Assembly (NCBI GenBank): GCA_002163135.1
Contig: MAAN01000035.1
Coordinates: 62,001 to 126,000 of the forward strand
Length of the DNA: 64,000 nucleotides
Direction: 5' to 3'
Origin: Alphaproteobacteria bacterium 46_93_T64
Lineage (GTDB): Bacteria > Pseudomonadota > Alphaproteobacteria > Sneathiellales > Sneathiellaceae
A model generated the notes under the pieces. The model was not told the DNA's origin. It saw only the letters and a program-made list of their open reading frames with translations, and did no database searches. The position numbers and the translations under genes were made by a program. Of the stretch, positions 55,884 through 64,000 are shown in pieces; within the stretch, counting starts at the first letter, position 1; each line of letters begins with the position of its first letter.

Positions 55884-56642
55884 TTACAATCTAACCGGAA
55901 TACCAGCGTCACGCATGGTTTCCTTGGCTTCACGAATTGTGTGTTCACCGAAATGGAAGATAGACGCCGCAAGTACAGCTGTTGCGTGGCCTTCCTGAAT
56001 ACCTTCAGCCAAATGGTCCAACGTGCCAACACCGCCGGACGCAATTACTGGAATGCTTACTGCATCGGCAATTGCACGGGTCAGCGGAAGGTTAAACCCT
56101 TCACGTGTACCGTCTCGGTCCATGGAGGTTAGTAAAATCTCTCCGGCGCCATAGTCGGCCATTTTTTTGGCCCATTCAATGGCATCAATTCCAGTTTCCT
56201 TGCGGCCACCATGGGTGAAGATTTCAAATTTTCCGGGAGCCGTCTGTTTGGCGTCTACCGCAACCACTATACACTGATTACCAAATTTCTGCGCAGCTTC
56301 GCGGACGAATTCGGGATTAAGCACCGCAGCAGTATTGATGGAAACCTTATCTGCGCCCGCTAACAATAATTTGCGAACATCTTCGACGGTTCGAACTCCT
56401 CCGCCCACAGTGAGCGGCATAAAGCATTGTTCGGCCGTTCGGCGGATAACATCATACATGGACTCACGATTATCAGAGCTCGCGGTAATATCCAAAAAGC
56501 AAAGCTCATCCGCACCCTGTTCATCATAAACACGGGCTTGCTCTACCGGATCACCAGCATCGATGAGGTCAACAAAATTTACCCCTTTGACGACGCGACC
56601 ATCCTTAACATCCAGACACGGGATTACTCTTGCTTTAAGCAT
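55884..56642 (-). CDS. hisF: Imidazole glycerol phosphate synthase subunit HisF
   Basis: A 252-residue TIM barrel cyclase. The catalytic Asp11 ([15 protein letters not shown]) and the Asp near 130 (VVAVDAKQ) are present, as are the phosphate loops. It uses ammonia from HisH, encoded two genes upstream. The ATG at 56642 overlaps the hisA stop by 8 bases. Confidence 0.96.
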   Translation of the reverse strand: MLKARVIPCLDVKDGRVVKGVNFVDLIDAGDPVEQARVYDEQGADELCFLDITASSDNRESMYDVIRRTAEQCFMPLTVGGGVRTVEDVRKLLLAGADKVSINTAAVLNPEFVREAAQKFGNQCIVVAVDAKQTAPGKFEIFTHGGRKETGIDAIEWAKKMADYGAGEILLTSMDRDGTREGFNLPLTRAIADAVSIPVIASGGVGTLDHLAEGIQEGHATAVLAASIFHFGEHTIREAKETMRDAGIPVRL

Positions 56643-57369
56643 TTGCCTGCTCCACCAACTTAAGGGCAGCAGCCGGGTCAATTCGCCCGTCATACAGCGC
56701 CCGACCAATGATCACGCCCTCAATACCACTGTCCTGAACCTTCAACAGCTCCTCAACATCTCGGATAGAAGCAACCCCACCAGAGGCGATTACAGGAATG
56801 GAAATTTGCGCTGCGAGATCGCGAGTGGCCTCTACGTTCACACCTTGCAGCGCGCCGTCTCTATCAATATCGGTATAGATAATTGCTTCAACACCGACAT
56901 CTTCAAATTTTCGAGCAAGGTCCAGTGCTGATGTCTCGCTTGTTTCAGCCCAACCTTCAACAGCAACCATACTATCGCGCGCATCTATGCCAACGGCCAC
57001 GTGTCCCGGGAAAGCTTTACAAGCTGCCTTTACAATTTCTGGATCGCGGAGCGCAATTGTTCCAAGAATTACACGGCTAATTCCCTTCTCCAACCACATT
57101 TCGATGGTTTTGAGATCACGAATGCCGCCCCCTAGTTGAGCGGGCACATCCGTTGCCGCCAATATCGCCTCAACAGCGGCGGCGTTTACGGGCTTGCCTT
57201 CAAAGGCACCGTTTAGATCAACAAGATGAATTCGTTTGAAGCCTGCCTCTTTAAAAGCTGCGGCTTGATCCCCCGGGTTCGTATTAAACACCGTGGCAGC
57301 ATCCATCTCCCCGCGGAGAAGGCGCACACAATTTCCATCTTTCAAATCGATTGCCGGATACAAATTCAT
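56635..57369 (-). CDS. hisA: ProFAR isomerase HisA
   Basis: A 244-residue TIM barrel, with Asp8 (YPAIDLKDG) as the catalytic base and a second Asp in [12 protein letters not shown]. It isomerises ProFAR to PRFAR. It overlaps the GNAT gene ahead by 4 bases and hisF behind by 8, a tightly packed operon. Confidence 0.96.
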   Translation of the reverse strand: MNLYPAIDLKDGNCVRLLRGEMDAATVFNTNPGDQAAAFKEAGFKRIHLVDLNGAFEGKPVNAAAVEAILAATDVPAQLGGGIRDLKTIEMWLEKGISRVILGTIALRDPEIVKAACKAFPGHVAVGIDARDSMVAVEGWAETSETSALDLARKFEDVGVEAIIYTDIDRDGALQGVNVEATRDLAAQISIPVIASGGVASIRDVEELLKVQDSGIEGVIIGRALYDGRIDPAAALKLVEQANA

Positions 57370-57920
57370 AACTTCACGACCTCCTCGAGATCTTTGACAT
57401 AATAATAGCCATCCACATATTTTTCACCATTCCAGGCATATTTCTTTTTCGTGGCCCAGTGAAGGAAACCGCTGTTTTCAATAAGGGAGATGGCAGCTGT
57501 TTGTGTTTCACGAACGTCCACCTCAAGGCTTTTAAAGTCCTGATTTTTGGCTGATTGCACGAGAACGGCAACCAGTCCTAACGCAAGAGCGTGCCCGCGC
57601 GCATAAGGCGCAATAAAGAACGTGGATATGTTCGCAATATGTCCGCTTGCTTCGTTATTGGCAAAAGGCTTTACCAATTGCCCCGTCCCCACAATACGAC
57701 CTTCCAGCCTTGCGCAGTAAAGCTCGCGAACAGGCATTGCAATTACTCCGCGCCAAAAGGCCTCTTGAACCGAGCGTTCAGGCGGCGTTAGCCAGCCAAA
57801 ACCATTTCCATCCAGAATGGCTTCATCTGCAGCAACACACAGATCTTCCATATCGGCTGCTGAAATTTCCGTCATCAACTCGATTACCGGTTGCAGAATA
57901 TTTCTACTGTTATCAGACAT
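57366..57920 (-). CDS. GNAT acetyltransferase inside the his operon
   Basis: A 184-residue GNAT-fold protein. [21 protein letters not shown] is the acetyl-CoA binding stretch (a relaxed R/Q-x-x-G-x-G/A motif) and SLIENSGF the later conserved block. It sits between hisH and hisA, coupled to hisA by an ATGA overlap, so it is surely co-expressed with histidine synthesis, though its substrate is unknown. Such GNAT genes occur at this place in some alphaproteobacteria. Confidence 0.87.
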   Translation of the reverse strand: MSDNSRNILQPVIELMTEISAADMEDLCVAADEAILDGNGFGWLTPPERSVQEAFWRGVIAMPVRELYCARLEGRIVGTGQLVKPFANNEASGHIANISTFFIAPYARGHALALGLVAVLVQSAKNQDFKSLEVDVRETQTAAISLIENSGFLHWATKKKYAWNGEKYVDGYYYVKDLEEVVKL

Positions 57921-57930
57921 ACCTGTTCCT

Positions 57931-58569
57931 CTATGGCTTCCATTTCAAAAAGTTGGAAATCAGGCGCAAGCCCGTTTCCTGACTTTTCTCAGGATGAAAT
58001 TGCGTCCCGATCATATTATCCCGACCAATCATTGCTGTTACAGATCCGCCGTAATCAACAGTTCCCAGAACCTCTTCAGGTTTTTTGGAAACAACATGGT
58101 AGCTGTGAACAAAATAAATATGGTCCCCATCCTTGATGCCATCGAGCAAGACATGGTTGTTTTCAACTTTAAATTCATTCCATCCCATATGCGGGATTTT
58201 CATGCTGGTATCGTCAAGTTCCAGCGCGGACACATCACCCTCGATCCAGTTAAAACCTTCGGTTGTTCCGTATTCAAGGCCCCGCGTCGCCATAAGTTGC
58301 ATGCCAACGCAAATCCCGAAAAAAGGTACTGCGCGGTCTATAACCGCTTCCTGTAACGCATCACGCATTCCGTCCAGTGCATTGAGGCCATCCCGGCAAT
58401 CGCGAAAAGCACCCACGCCCGGCAACACAATTCGGTCGGCACGTGCAGCCACATCCGGATCACTGGTTACATGGACTGTATCACTCAGTCCTGCTTCACG
58501 CACACAGCGCTCAAACGCCTTAGCAGCAGAGCGTATATTTCCGGAACCATAATCAATTATCGTAATCAT
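57931..58569 (-). CDS. hisH: Imidazole glycerol phosphate synthase subunit HisH
   Basis: A 212-residue class I glutamine amidotransferase that feeds ammonia to HisF. The nucleophile Cys is in [11 protein letters not shown] and the His-Glu pair in TQFHPEKS. It overlaps the DUF2628 gene by 4 bases. Confidence 0.96.
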   Translation of the reverse strand: MITIIDYGSGNIRSAAKAFERCVREAGLSDTVHVTSDPDVAARADRIVLPGVGAFRDCRDGLNALDGMRDALQEAVIDRAVPFFGICVGMQLMATRGLEYGTTEGFNWIEGDVSALELDDTSMKIPHMGWNEFKVENNHVLLDGIKDGDHIYFVHSYHVVSKKPEEVLGTVDYGGSVTAMIGRDNMIGTQFHPEKSQETGLRLISNFLKWKP

Positions 58570-59000
58570 TCTTCTGATCCAATTGCCTGATCATTTACAG
58601 GCGTTTCATTTTGTATTTTACGAACAGAGTAATTTGTCAGGGCTGTTAAAGCCGCTTTCTCAGCGTCATCAATTGTCTTCGCCGATACAGGGCCTAGTTC
58701 GCCATATCCATCCTTACTCAATTTCAAATGCCTGAATTCAGGTGCAAAACTCGCATAAAGAAATGCAAAGGCGAAACTGCAAACTATTTGGATGCCAAAA
58801 CTCGCCCCAACAAAATCCAATCCCAATTGAAGTAAGACCGAACCAGCCACATAAACCCCAAGCGCTACCCACAACTGATGTCGAAGCGCCCAGATGGCAG
58901 GAAGGAGGAACGCAAACCAGCTAAAACGCTCACTTACCAGAACCAATCCATTCGCATCCAGCGGCCGTTCTTTGTGAAAATAGGCTGAATATGCTTGCAT
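58566..59000 (-). CDS. DUF2628 membrane protein
   Basis: A 144-residue protein starting [21 protein letters not shown], with about three hydrophobic segments (26-50, 52-72, and 75-90), fitting DUF2628. Unknown function. It lies between hisB and hisH, as in many alphaproteobacteria, and overlaps hisH (ATGA). Confidence 0.87.
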   Translation of the reverse strand: MQAYSAYFHKERPLDANGLVLVSERFSWFAFLLPAIWALRHQLWVALGVYVAGSVLLQLGLDFVGASFGIQIVCSFAFAFLYASFAPEFRHLKLSKDGYGELGPVSAKTIDDAEKAALTALTNYSVRKIQNETPVNDQAIGSEE

Positions 59001-59026
59001 AACGTCCCCGCCGAACTTCAAATAGA

Positions 59027-59626
59027 TTAAAGGCTACCGCCCAAAACCCCTTTTGTTGACGGGACTGCGTCGGATTTGCGTGGATCAATTTCCACAGCAT
59101 CCCGAAGCGCGCGCGCCAATGCTTTGAAGCAGCTTTCAACAATATGGTGGTTATTTTCACCATAGAGATTTTCCACGTGCAGCGTAATTCCTGCGGCTTG
59201 AGCAAATGCCTGAAACCATTCTTTGAACAGCTCAGTATCCATATCGCCCAATTTGTCACGAGTGAAATTCACCTTCCAGATCAAATACGGACGATGAGAA
59301 ATATCCAATGATACGCGTGTGAGGGTCTCATCCATCGGAATATAGGAAGAGGCATATCGTTTAATACCCTTCATATCTCCCAGCGCTTGTGAAAACGCCT
59401 TGCCAATGGCAATACCGCTATCTTCGGTCGTATGATGGAAATCTATATGCAAATCACCTTTTGCCCGTACTTTCAGATCCATCAGACTGTGTCGTGACAA
59501 CTGTTCCAGCATGTGATCCAGAAAGCCTATTCCTGTCTCTACATCATATGTACCGGTACCGTCCAAATCGAGCCAAACATCGATTTCGGTTTCCTTAGTT
59601 GTCCGTTTTGTACGACCTTCACGCAT
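59027..59626 (-). CDS. hisB: Imidazoleglycerol-phosphate dehydratase
   Basis: A 199-residue single-domain enzyme (no phosphatase part, as usual outside enterobacteria). The metal motifs [15 protein letters not shown] and [13 protein letters not shown] are present, with a second set toward the C-terminus ([16 protein letters not shown]). It is the first gene of the his operon seen here. The ATG at 59626 is the family start. Confidence 0.96.
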   Translation of the reverse strand: MREGRTKRTTKETEIDVWLDLDGTGTYDVETGIGFLDHMLEQLSRHSLMDLKVRAKGDLHIDFHHTTEDSGIAIGKAFSQALGDMKGIKRYASSYIPMDETLTRVSLDISHRPYLIWKVNFTRDKLGDMDTELFKEWFQAFAQAAGITLHVENLYGENNHHIVESCFKALARALRDAVEIDPRKSDAVPSTKGVLGGSL

Positions 59627-59787
59627 GAAAATTCCTTCCGGGCGCAGATTATAAGCGTAATATACCCGCGTGCATATAGCAGGAGTTGCCCACAAATCCA
59701 AGAAAAGACGCAATATCTGTGACGGATCAACAAACTATCGTGTTGCCTCACCACATCCTTTGTTTCAGGAGCCGTAATTCATTAGGG

Positions 59788-60000
59788 CTAAATGGTGCTC
59801 ATGGGGGCTACCGTTTGGGGGTTTTTAAGATGACTTAACTGTCGCTCAGCATGGTTCATCGCAAATTCCAACCGGTCAGCCAGTTCACCATACCCATCCC
59901 GTTTGGCATCCACTTGCAGATAGGCAAGAATCTCGAATATCGCGCGCAGATTACTGGCTTTTTCGTCCGTATTACCTGATGGATTATTCGAATAGTTCAT
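59788..60000 (-). CDS. Small hypothetical protein, 70 residues
   Basis: A short soluble protein with a helical middle (ASNLRAIFEILAYLQVDAKRD and ELADRLEFAMNHAERQLSHL). AGGAG lies 7 bases before its ATG, the best reason to call it a gene. No family is recognised. It sits alone between the his operon and the divergent hslV; the 160 bases to hisB hold no obvious terminator. Confidence 0.65.
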   Translation of the reverse strand: MNYSNNPSGNTDEKASNLRAIFEILAYLQVDAKRDGYGELADRLEFAMNHAERQLSHLKNPQTVAPMSTI

Positions 60001-60125
60001 TAAAATCTCCTGCGCAGCATAAAGTTATTCATTGGGCAAAAGACGGCTGTATGCTTATTCTGTGAAAAACCGAAACGAAAGCAGGGTGTTTTCATACTTA
60101 TTTGGCGATCACTTTGCTCCAAAGC

Positions 60126-60154
60126 CTTGACCCTTGGCACAAAATGGTTACATC
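60126..60154 (+). promoter_or_regulatory. Possible heat-shock promoter of hslVU
   Basis: CTTGAC (60126-60131), a 17-base spacer and TACATC (60149-60154) stand about 45 bases before hslV. The -35 fits RpoH; the -10 is a weak match to CTATAT. Confidence 0.35.
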
Positions 60155-60197
60155 GTCTTTCAGGTTAGAAATTACAAAAGCTGGATATTGAAACTAC

Positions 60198-60746
60198 ATG
60201 TCTGAACAACTCAAAAGCTGGCGCGGCACCACAATCCTGTCGATCCGAAAAAATGGCAAAGTTGTCGTTGCAGGCGATGGACAGGTCTCGCTTGGCCAAA
60301 CTGTTATCAAAGGCAACGCCCGCAAAGTCCGGCGCATTGGTGCCGGCGGGAATGTAATTGTGGGCTTTGCCGGCGCAACTGCTGATGCCTTCACTTTGTT
60401 TGAACGTCTTGAAGGCAAATTGGAACAGCATCCGGGAAATCTTACACGTGCGTGTGTGGAACTTGCAAAAGACTGGCGAACAGACAAATACCTTCGCAGA
60501 CTGGAGGCTATGATGGCGGTTGCCGATAAGGATGTCTCCTTGATCCTGACCGGTAACGGCGATGTGCTTGAGCCTGAAGACGGTATTATTGCTATTGGCT
60601 CCGGGGGCAACTACGCCCTGTCAGCAGCGCGCGCGCTTATTGACCTGGATGATATGGATGCGGAAGCAGTTGCCCGTAAGGCTATGAAAATTGCTGCGGA
60701 TATCTGCGTTTATACGAACGAAAATGTTACACTTGAGAGTATTTAG
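60198..60746 (+). CDS. hslV: ATP-dependent protease subunit HslV (ClpQ)
   Basis: A 182-residue threonine peptidase, the bacterial proteasome relative. The propeptide [10 protein letters not shown] precedes the mature TTILS, whose first Thr (residue 11) is the nucleophile. [12 protein letters not shown] and [14 protein letters not shown] are family blocks. It forms the double hexamer capped by HslU, whose gene follows 3 bases later. Confidence 0.97.
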   Translation: MSEQLKSWRGTTILSIRKNGKVVVAGDGQVSLGQTVIKGNARKVRRIGAGGNVIVGFAGATADAFTLFERLEGKLEQHPGNLTRACVELAKDWRTDKYLRRLEAMMAVADKDVSLILTGNGDVLEPEDGIIAIGSGGNYALSAARALIDLDDMDAEAVARKAMKIAADICVYTNENVTLESI

Positions 60747-60749
60747 ACA

Positions 60750-62060
60750 ATGAAGAATTTGAGCCCGCGTGAAACCGTATATGAGCTGGATCGCCATATT
60801 GTTGGACAAAGCGAAGCCAAACGAGCCGTCTCTATCGCCTTTCGCAATCGTTGGCGCCGTCAGCAGTTGTCAGAAGAAATGCGCGAAGAAGTGCTGCCAA
60901 AAAATATCCTGATGATCGGCCCAACCGGAGTTGGTAAAACCGAGATTTCTCGCCGGCTGGCCAAACTGGCAAATGCACCATTCCTAAAGGTAGAAGCCAC
61001 AAAATTTACCGAAGTTGGATATGTAGGCCGCGATGTGGAACAAATCGTCCGCGACTTGATGGAGATTGCCATTGGCATGATCCGCGAGAAAAAACGCACA
61101 GAAGTCACCGCCAAAGCGGAAATGTCGGCTGAAGAGCGAGTTCTTGACGCACTGGTTGGTGAGGGCGCCACAGCTGATACACGACAAAAATTCAGAAAAA
61201 TGCTTCGGGAAGGTCAACTTGATGACAAGGAAATCGAGCTGAACATGGTCGACAGCAGTGCTGGTGGCCTGCCAACATTTGAAATTCCGGGAATGCCTGG
61301 TGCTCAAATGGGCATGATGAATCTCAACGATATTCTTGGCAAAATGGGGCCGGCACGCACTAAGCCTCGTAAGATGAAGGTCGCAGACAGCTACAAAGTT
61401 CTTATTGAAGAGGAGAGCGATAAGCTTCTGGATGAAGATAGTGTTGTGCGCGAAGCTATTTCACTTGTTGAAAATGACGCCATCGTCTTCCTAGATGAAA
61501 TCGATAAAATCTGCGCCCGTAGCGATCGTCAAGGCGCCGATGTAAGCCGCGAAGGTGTCCAACGCGATTTACTCCCGCTCATCGAAGGAACCATTGTTTC
61601 TACAAAATATGGAACGGTTCGTACCGATCATGTTTTGTTCATTGCCTCAGGCGCATTTCATATTGCCAAACCATCTGATCTTCTACCAGAACTACAGGGC
61701 CGTCTTCCAATCCGTGTCGAACTCTCTCCTCTCACAAAGGAAGATTTCAAACGCATTCTAACAGAACCAGAAGCAAGCCTGATAAAACAGTATATCGCGC
61801 TTTTGAAAACCGAAGAAGTAACACTCTCATTTACGGATGATGCAATTGATGAAATTGCCAGTATATCCGCTGAAGTAAATGCAACAGTGGAAAATATTGG
61901 TGCCCGTAGATTACACACGATCCTCGAAAAAGTACTAGAAGACATCAGTTTCAATGCCACTGACAGTTCGGGAATAGAACTGGTAATTGATGCAAAATAT
62001 GTTGAAGAGCATCTGGGCGCTCTGACAACCGATTCTGATTTGTCAAAATTCATCTTGTAA
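60750..62060 (+). CDS. hslU: HslU ATPase subunit (ClpY)
   Basis: A 436-residue AAA+ unfoldase. Walker [14 protein letters not shown], Walker [11 protein letters not shown], the I domain between (about 110-240) and the C-terminal tail (SDLSKFIL) that inserts into HslV are all present. A hairpin follows at 62068-62099. Confidence 0.97.
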   Translation: MKNLSPRETVYELDRHIVGQSEAKRAVSIAFRNRWRRQQLSEEMREEVLPKNILMIGPTGVGKTEISRRLAKLANAPFLKVEATKFTEVGYVGRDVEQIVRDLMEIAIGMIREKKRTEVTAKAEMSAEERVLDALVGEGATADTRQKFRKMLREGQLDDKEIELNMVDSSAGGLPTFEIPGMPGAQMGMMNLNDILGKMGPARTKPRKMKVADSYKVLIEEESDKLLDEDSVVREAISLVENDAIVFLDEIDKICARSDRQGADVSREGVQRDLLPLIEGTIVSTKYGTVRTDHVLFIASGAFHIAKPSDLLPELQGRLPIRVELSPLTKEDFKRILTEPEASLIKQYIALLKTEEVTLSFTDDAIDEIASISAEVNATVENIGARRLHTILEKVLEDISFNATDSSGIELVIDAKYVEEHLGALTTDSDLSKFIL

Positions 62061-62067
62061 CAGTGAG

Positions 62068-62099
62068 CGGCAAAGCGGGCTAAATAGCCTGTTTTGCCG
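62068..62099 (+). terminator. Hairpin after hslU
   Basis: CGGCAAA pairs with TTTGCCG and inner GGCT with AGCC, giving a long imperfect hairpin 8 bases past hslU. The tail is A/T-rich without a continuous T-run, so termination is probable but not certain. Confidence 0.55.
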
Positions 62100-62225
62100 A
62101 CTTTAAGGCTATTATTTTCTTAAATTGTCACGTTTCCGCAGCCAATTTCACGTCTTTAGAATTGTTTAACCTGAAAACTTTAATCTTTCCCGCTCAATTA
62201 TAAAAACGGGGAACTTGTTGTGTCC

Positions 62226-62996
62226 ATGAAGGTACTTACAGAAGCAGAGCTAGAAGCTCAATATGAAGGCGAAGCTTTGGACGAGGCACGGGATGTTGTT
62301 GCCAGCTTGGAGTTGCGTATGCAGCAAATTCGTGGCGGCACTTTGTCTCCAGAAGATGCAGCAATGCAATTGGCACAAGATGCCTCTAATTTACGCATAA
62401 AAGCAAAAGCTGTTAATCTGCCGGGCCTGACCCCTTTAAGCCATCGGCTTGATGAATATCTTGCACAGGCAACTCAAATCACCACCCAAAACCTGAAAGA
62501 TCTGCAACTCTTTAGCGATCGCATCAGCTCTATCCTCGATGGCGAAGTAATCCCAGAGGAGAACATTGCAGAGGTTATCAGAAGCCTGCCCCATAAAAGT
62601 ACGTTTGATGTTGCCGACGTCACCATAACTGATACTGAGGTCACGTTGGTATTACCGCAAAGAACGGCTGCACGAGTTGTGGAGCGGGAACTTGCAGCAT
62701 GCGGATATCGTGTATCCACCGTGCTTGACCCAATCGAGGCCTTTCAAATTGTTCTGGAAACCAAGCCGGATCTGGTCATAACAACAGCCGTTATGCCCCG
62801 ACTTTCAGGAATTGATTTCGCTTGCGCACTCGCCGCAATGCCGGCAACAAAACAAATTCCAGTTGCCGTCCTAACAAGCCTTGAGCCCAATCACCCAGAC
62901 TTGAAAGCGCTCCCGATGAATGTCGGTATTATTCGGCGGGGTCCACAGTTTGGATCTGATCTTGCGGACACTTTGCAGCGTTTCAATATTACCTGA
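62226..62996 (+). CDS. Response-regulator-like protein with degenerate receiver domain
   Basis: About 256 residues. The N-terminal half (about 1-120) is helical, with QQIRGGTLSPEDAAMQLAQD. The C-terminal half follows the CheY-like fold: VTLVLPQRTAARVVERELAACGYRV to VLTSLEPNHP, but the strand where the phosphoacceptor Asp belongs reads LVITTAVMP, with Thr in place of Asp, and the acidic pocket at the start is absent. So it probably cannot be phosphorylated normally. A GTG at 62220 could serve as an earlier start. Partners unknown. Confidence 0.78.
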   Translation: MKVLTEAELEAQYEGEALDEARDVVASLELRMQQIRGGTLSPEDAAMQLAQDASNLRIKAKAVNLPGLTPLSHRLDEYLAQATQITTQNLKDLQLFSDRISSILDGEVIPEENIAEVIRSLPHKSTFDVADVTITDTEVTLVLPQRTAARVVERELAACGYRVSTVLDPIEAFQIVLETKPDLVITTAVMPRLSGIDFACALAAMPATKQIPVAVLTSLEPNHPDLKALPMNVGIIRRGPQFGSDLADTLQRFNIT

Positions 62997-63752
62997 TTAG
63001 GATCCTTTAAAGACGGGCGGGCGCTTTTCGGCAAGCGCCGCTCGGCCTTCCTTGAAATCATCAGAATTCAAACAAAGCTGCTGTGCCGCACGCGCAGCAT
63101 TCATATCGATGGCTCCCCGAGCGATAGAATTAAACGTCGCCTTCATTCCGGAAAGGCTTAACGGTGCCAAACCAGCCATTGAAACAGCCAGCCCCTGCAC
63201 TTTATCGTCCAATTCATCTGCACCCACAATATAATCCAGAAAACCAATTGCTTTCAATTCGGTGCCATCCATAGTTTCAAGCGCAAGAAAAAGACGCTTC
63301 GCTGGGCCCAGACCCAATCTGGACACCGCACGCTCCATCCCAACGGCATGATAGTGAATTCCCAAACGCGCCGGCGGAATAAAACACTTCATATCAGGTG
63401 TACCGATCCTGAAGTCGCAAGCAAGAGCCAAATCTGTCCCGCCACCGTAAACACCGCCATTCAGTTTGCAAATGACTGGATAGGGCATTCCTTCAATTTG
63501 ATCGGTAAGTTGTTCCAGAGGATTTTTGGAAAAATCATAATCATCCAGTTCTCCAAGGTTGGCTCCGGCACAAAAACTCCGTCCCTCTCCCGTTAAGACG
63601 CCAACGCGAATACTACTATTCTGCGCTTTTTCTGCTAAACAGGCACGTAATTCATCCATTTCTTCGGGATTTAGGACATTATGTTGTTTTGGCTTATTTA
63701 ACGTGATGGTCAATACAGCATCATCAATATTGGCAGTAAAGAAAGAGCCCAT
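62997..63752 (-). CDS. Enoyl-CoA hydratase/isomerase-family protein
   Basis: A 251-residue crotonase-fold protein. FCAGANLGELDDYDF carries the oxyanion-hole Gly, but the two usual hydratase Glu are changed: GGGCEL becomes GGGTDL (Glu to Asp) and QPE becomes PPA (Glu to Ala). So plain hydration is doubtful; hydrolase, isomerase or other crotonase chemistry is possible. It is convergent with the pseudo-receiver gene, the stops touching. Confidence 0.85.
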   Translation of the reverse strand: MGSFFTANIDDAVLTITLNKPKQHNVLNPEEMDELRACLAEKAQNSSIRVGVLTGEGRSFCAGANLGELDDYDFSKNPLEQLTDQIEGMPYPVICKLNGGVYGGGTDLALACDFRIGTPDMKCFIPPARLGIHYHAVGMERAVSRLGLGPAKRLFLALETMDGTELKAIGFLDYIVGADELDDKVQGLAVSMAGLAPLSLSGMKATFNSIARGAIDMNAARAAQQLCLNSDDFKEGRAALAEKRPPVFKGS

Positions 63753-63869
63753 GGAATATACACCTGTTATTTCGTTTTATTTGACTTGTAGCATATCAGT
63801 AGGCAGCTTGACAAAAAGAGTATCAGTTTCTACCAAAGCCAAGCAACTTTATTGGAAGGCGAAAGCTAA

Positions 63870-64000
63870 ATGAATATGCGGCGTTTGCGGATGGGACTGA
63901 ACACCCTGCTGAACATTAAAAAACAGGGCTTTTTTATCCCTTATCGATACGCCGACACTTTTCCTGCTCCGGAAACGAGAGAGCTTTATCCCGCCGTTTT
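63870..64000 (+). CDS. Start of an unidentified gene (continues past window)
   Basis: An open frame from an ATG at 63870 (with GGAAGG 10 bases upstream) to the window edge, reading MNMRRLRMGLNTLLNIKKQG then FFIPYRYADTFPAPETRELY. The FFIPYRYAD stretch recalls the start of some alphaproteobacterial methyltransferase-like proteins, but 43 residues are too few to name it. An in-frame ATG at 63876 is an alternative start. Confidence 0.55.
   Translation, partial: MNMRRLRMGLNTLLNIKKQGFFIPYRYADTFPAPETRELYPAV

Noticed and set aside
63559-63873. Open frame antisense to the crotonase gene
   Set aside because: Antisense shadow; the better supported start in this area is the ATG at 63870 in another frame.
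1-64000. tRNA, rRNA, CRISPR, riboswitch or prophage
   Set aside because: I looked through the intergenic gaps and saw no cloverleaf, repeat-spacer pattern, conserved riboswitch core or phage gene cluster.

Overview
This 64 kb stretch looks like ordinary chromosome of a free-living, aerobic alphaproteobacterium with moderate GC. Several gene neighbourhoods are alphaproteobacterial: TIGR02302/DUF4175 gene-lysA-small lipoprotein-argH divergent from tlpA; hisB-DUF2628-hisH-(GNAT)-hisA-hisF-hisE-hinT facing hslV-hslU; a PBP-activator-like lipoprotein divergent from yraN-BON-gshB; metX-metW; and a dnaK promoter of the alphaproteobacterial RpoH type (CTTG...CTATAT). The overall set recalls marine Rhodospirillales/Sneathiella-like bacteria, but the genus is only a guess. 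I saw no rRNA, tRNA, CRISPR array, prophage or intact insertion sequence.

Layout. 0-3.2 kb: end of metX, metW, a methyltransferase, gloB and a VOC (glyoxalase I-like) gene. 3.2-8.6 kb: a DMT exporter, then polyhydroxybutyrate genes (phaB, phaA, a short phaC with a tiny overlapping partner gene, and divergent phaR), with candidate PhaR sites. 8.7-14.9 kb: an unknown protein, msrA, a MocR regulator directly followed by an orphan YejA-like binding protein, yaaA and a TrpD2/YbiB-like gene. 15-20.9 kb: TIGR02302, lysA, an lptM-like 43-residue lipoprotein, argH, tlpA. 20.9-26.3 kb: a membrane protein, TetR, a Rossmann epimerase-like protein, a SIMPL protein, a TPR protein and an adenylate cyclase-TPR protein.

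26.3-29.1 kb is the most unusual part. It holds the relic of a second TPR gene, an NCS1 nucleobase permease gene broken by two single-base homopolymer expansions, and a serine-recombinase-like protein that has lost its key catalytic arginines and is preceded by repeated AGCGTGCA motifs. 29.1-38.9 kb returns to housekeeping: comM/yifB, gshB, BON lipoprotein, yraN, PBP activator, hemW-rdgB-rph, hrcA-grpE. 38.9-44.1 kb has two small regulated units with clear operators (MarR with a DMT exporter and an NAD(P)-binding protein; TetR with a DUF4345 protein), a solute-binding protein and rarD. 44.2-50.8 kb: dnaK-dnaJ, dapB, DUF2244, nth, a lipoprotein and an EI24/CysZ-like protein. 50.8-64 kb: amidase, adenosine kinase, a membrane adenylate cyclase with a built-in [2Fe-2S] domain, the his operon, hslVU, a pseudo-receiver protein, an enoyl-CoA hydratase-like protein and the start of one more gene.

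Best leads for something new: the redox-domain cyclase; the catalytically degenerate recombinase with its repeats; the decayed permease and TPR copies next to it; the tiny gene overlapping phaC; the orphan binding protein coupled to a MocR regulator; and three operator arrangements readable directly from the DNA (MarR, TetR, PhaR). None is proven to be a new system from sequence alone.
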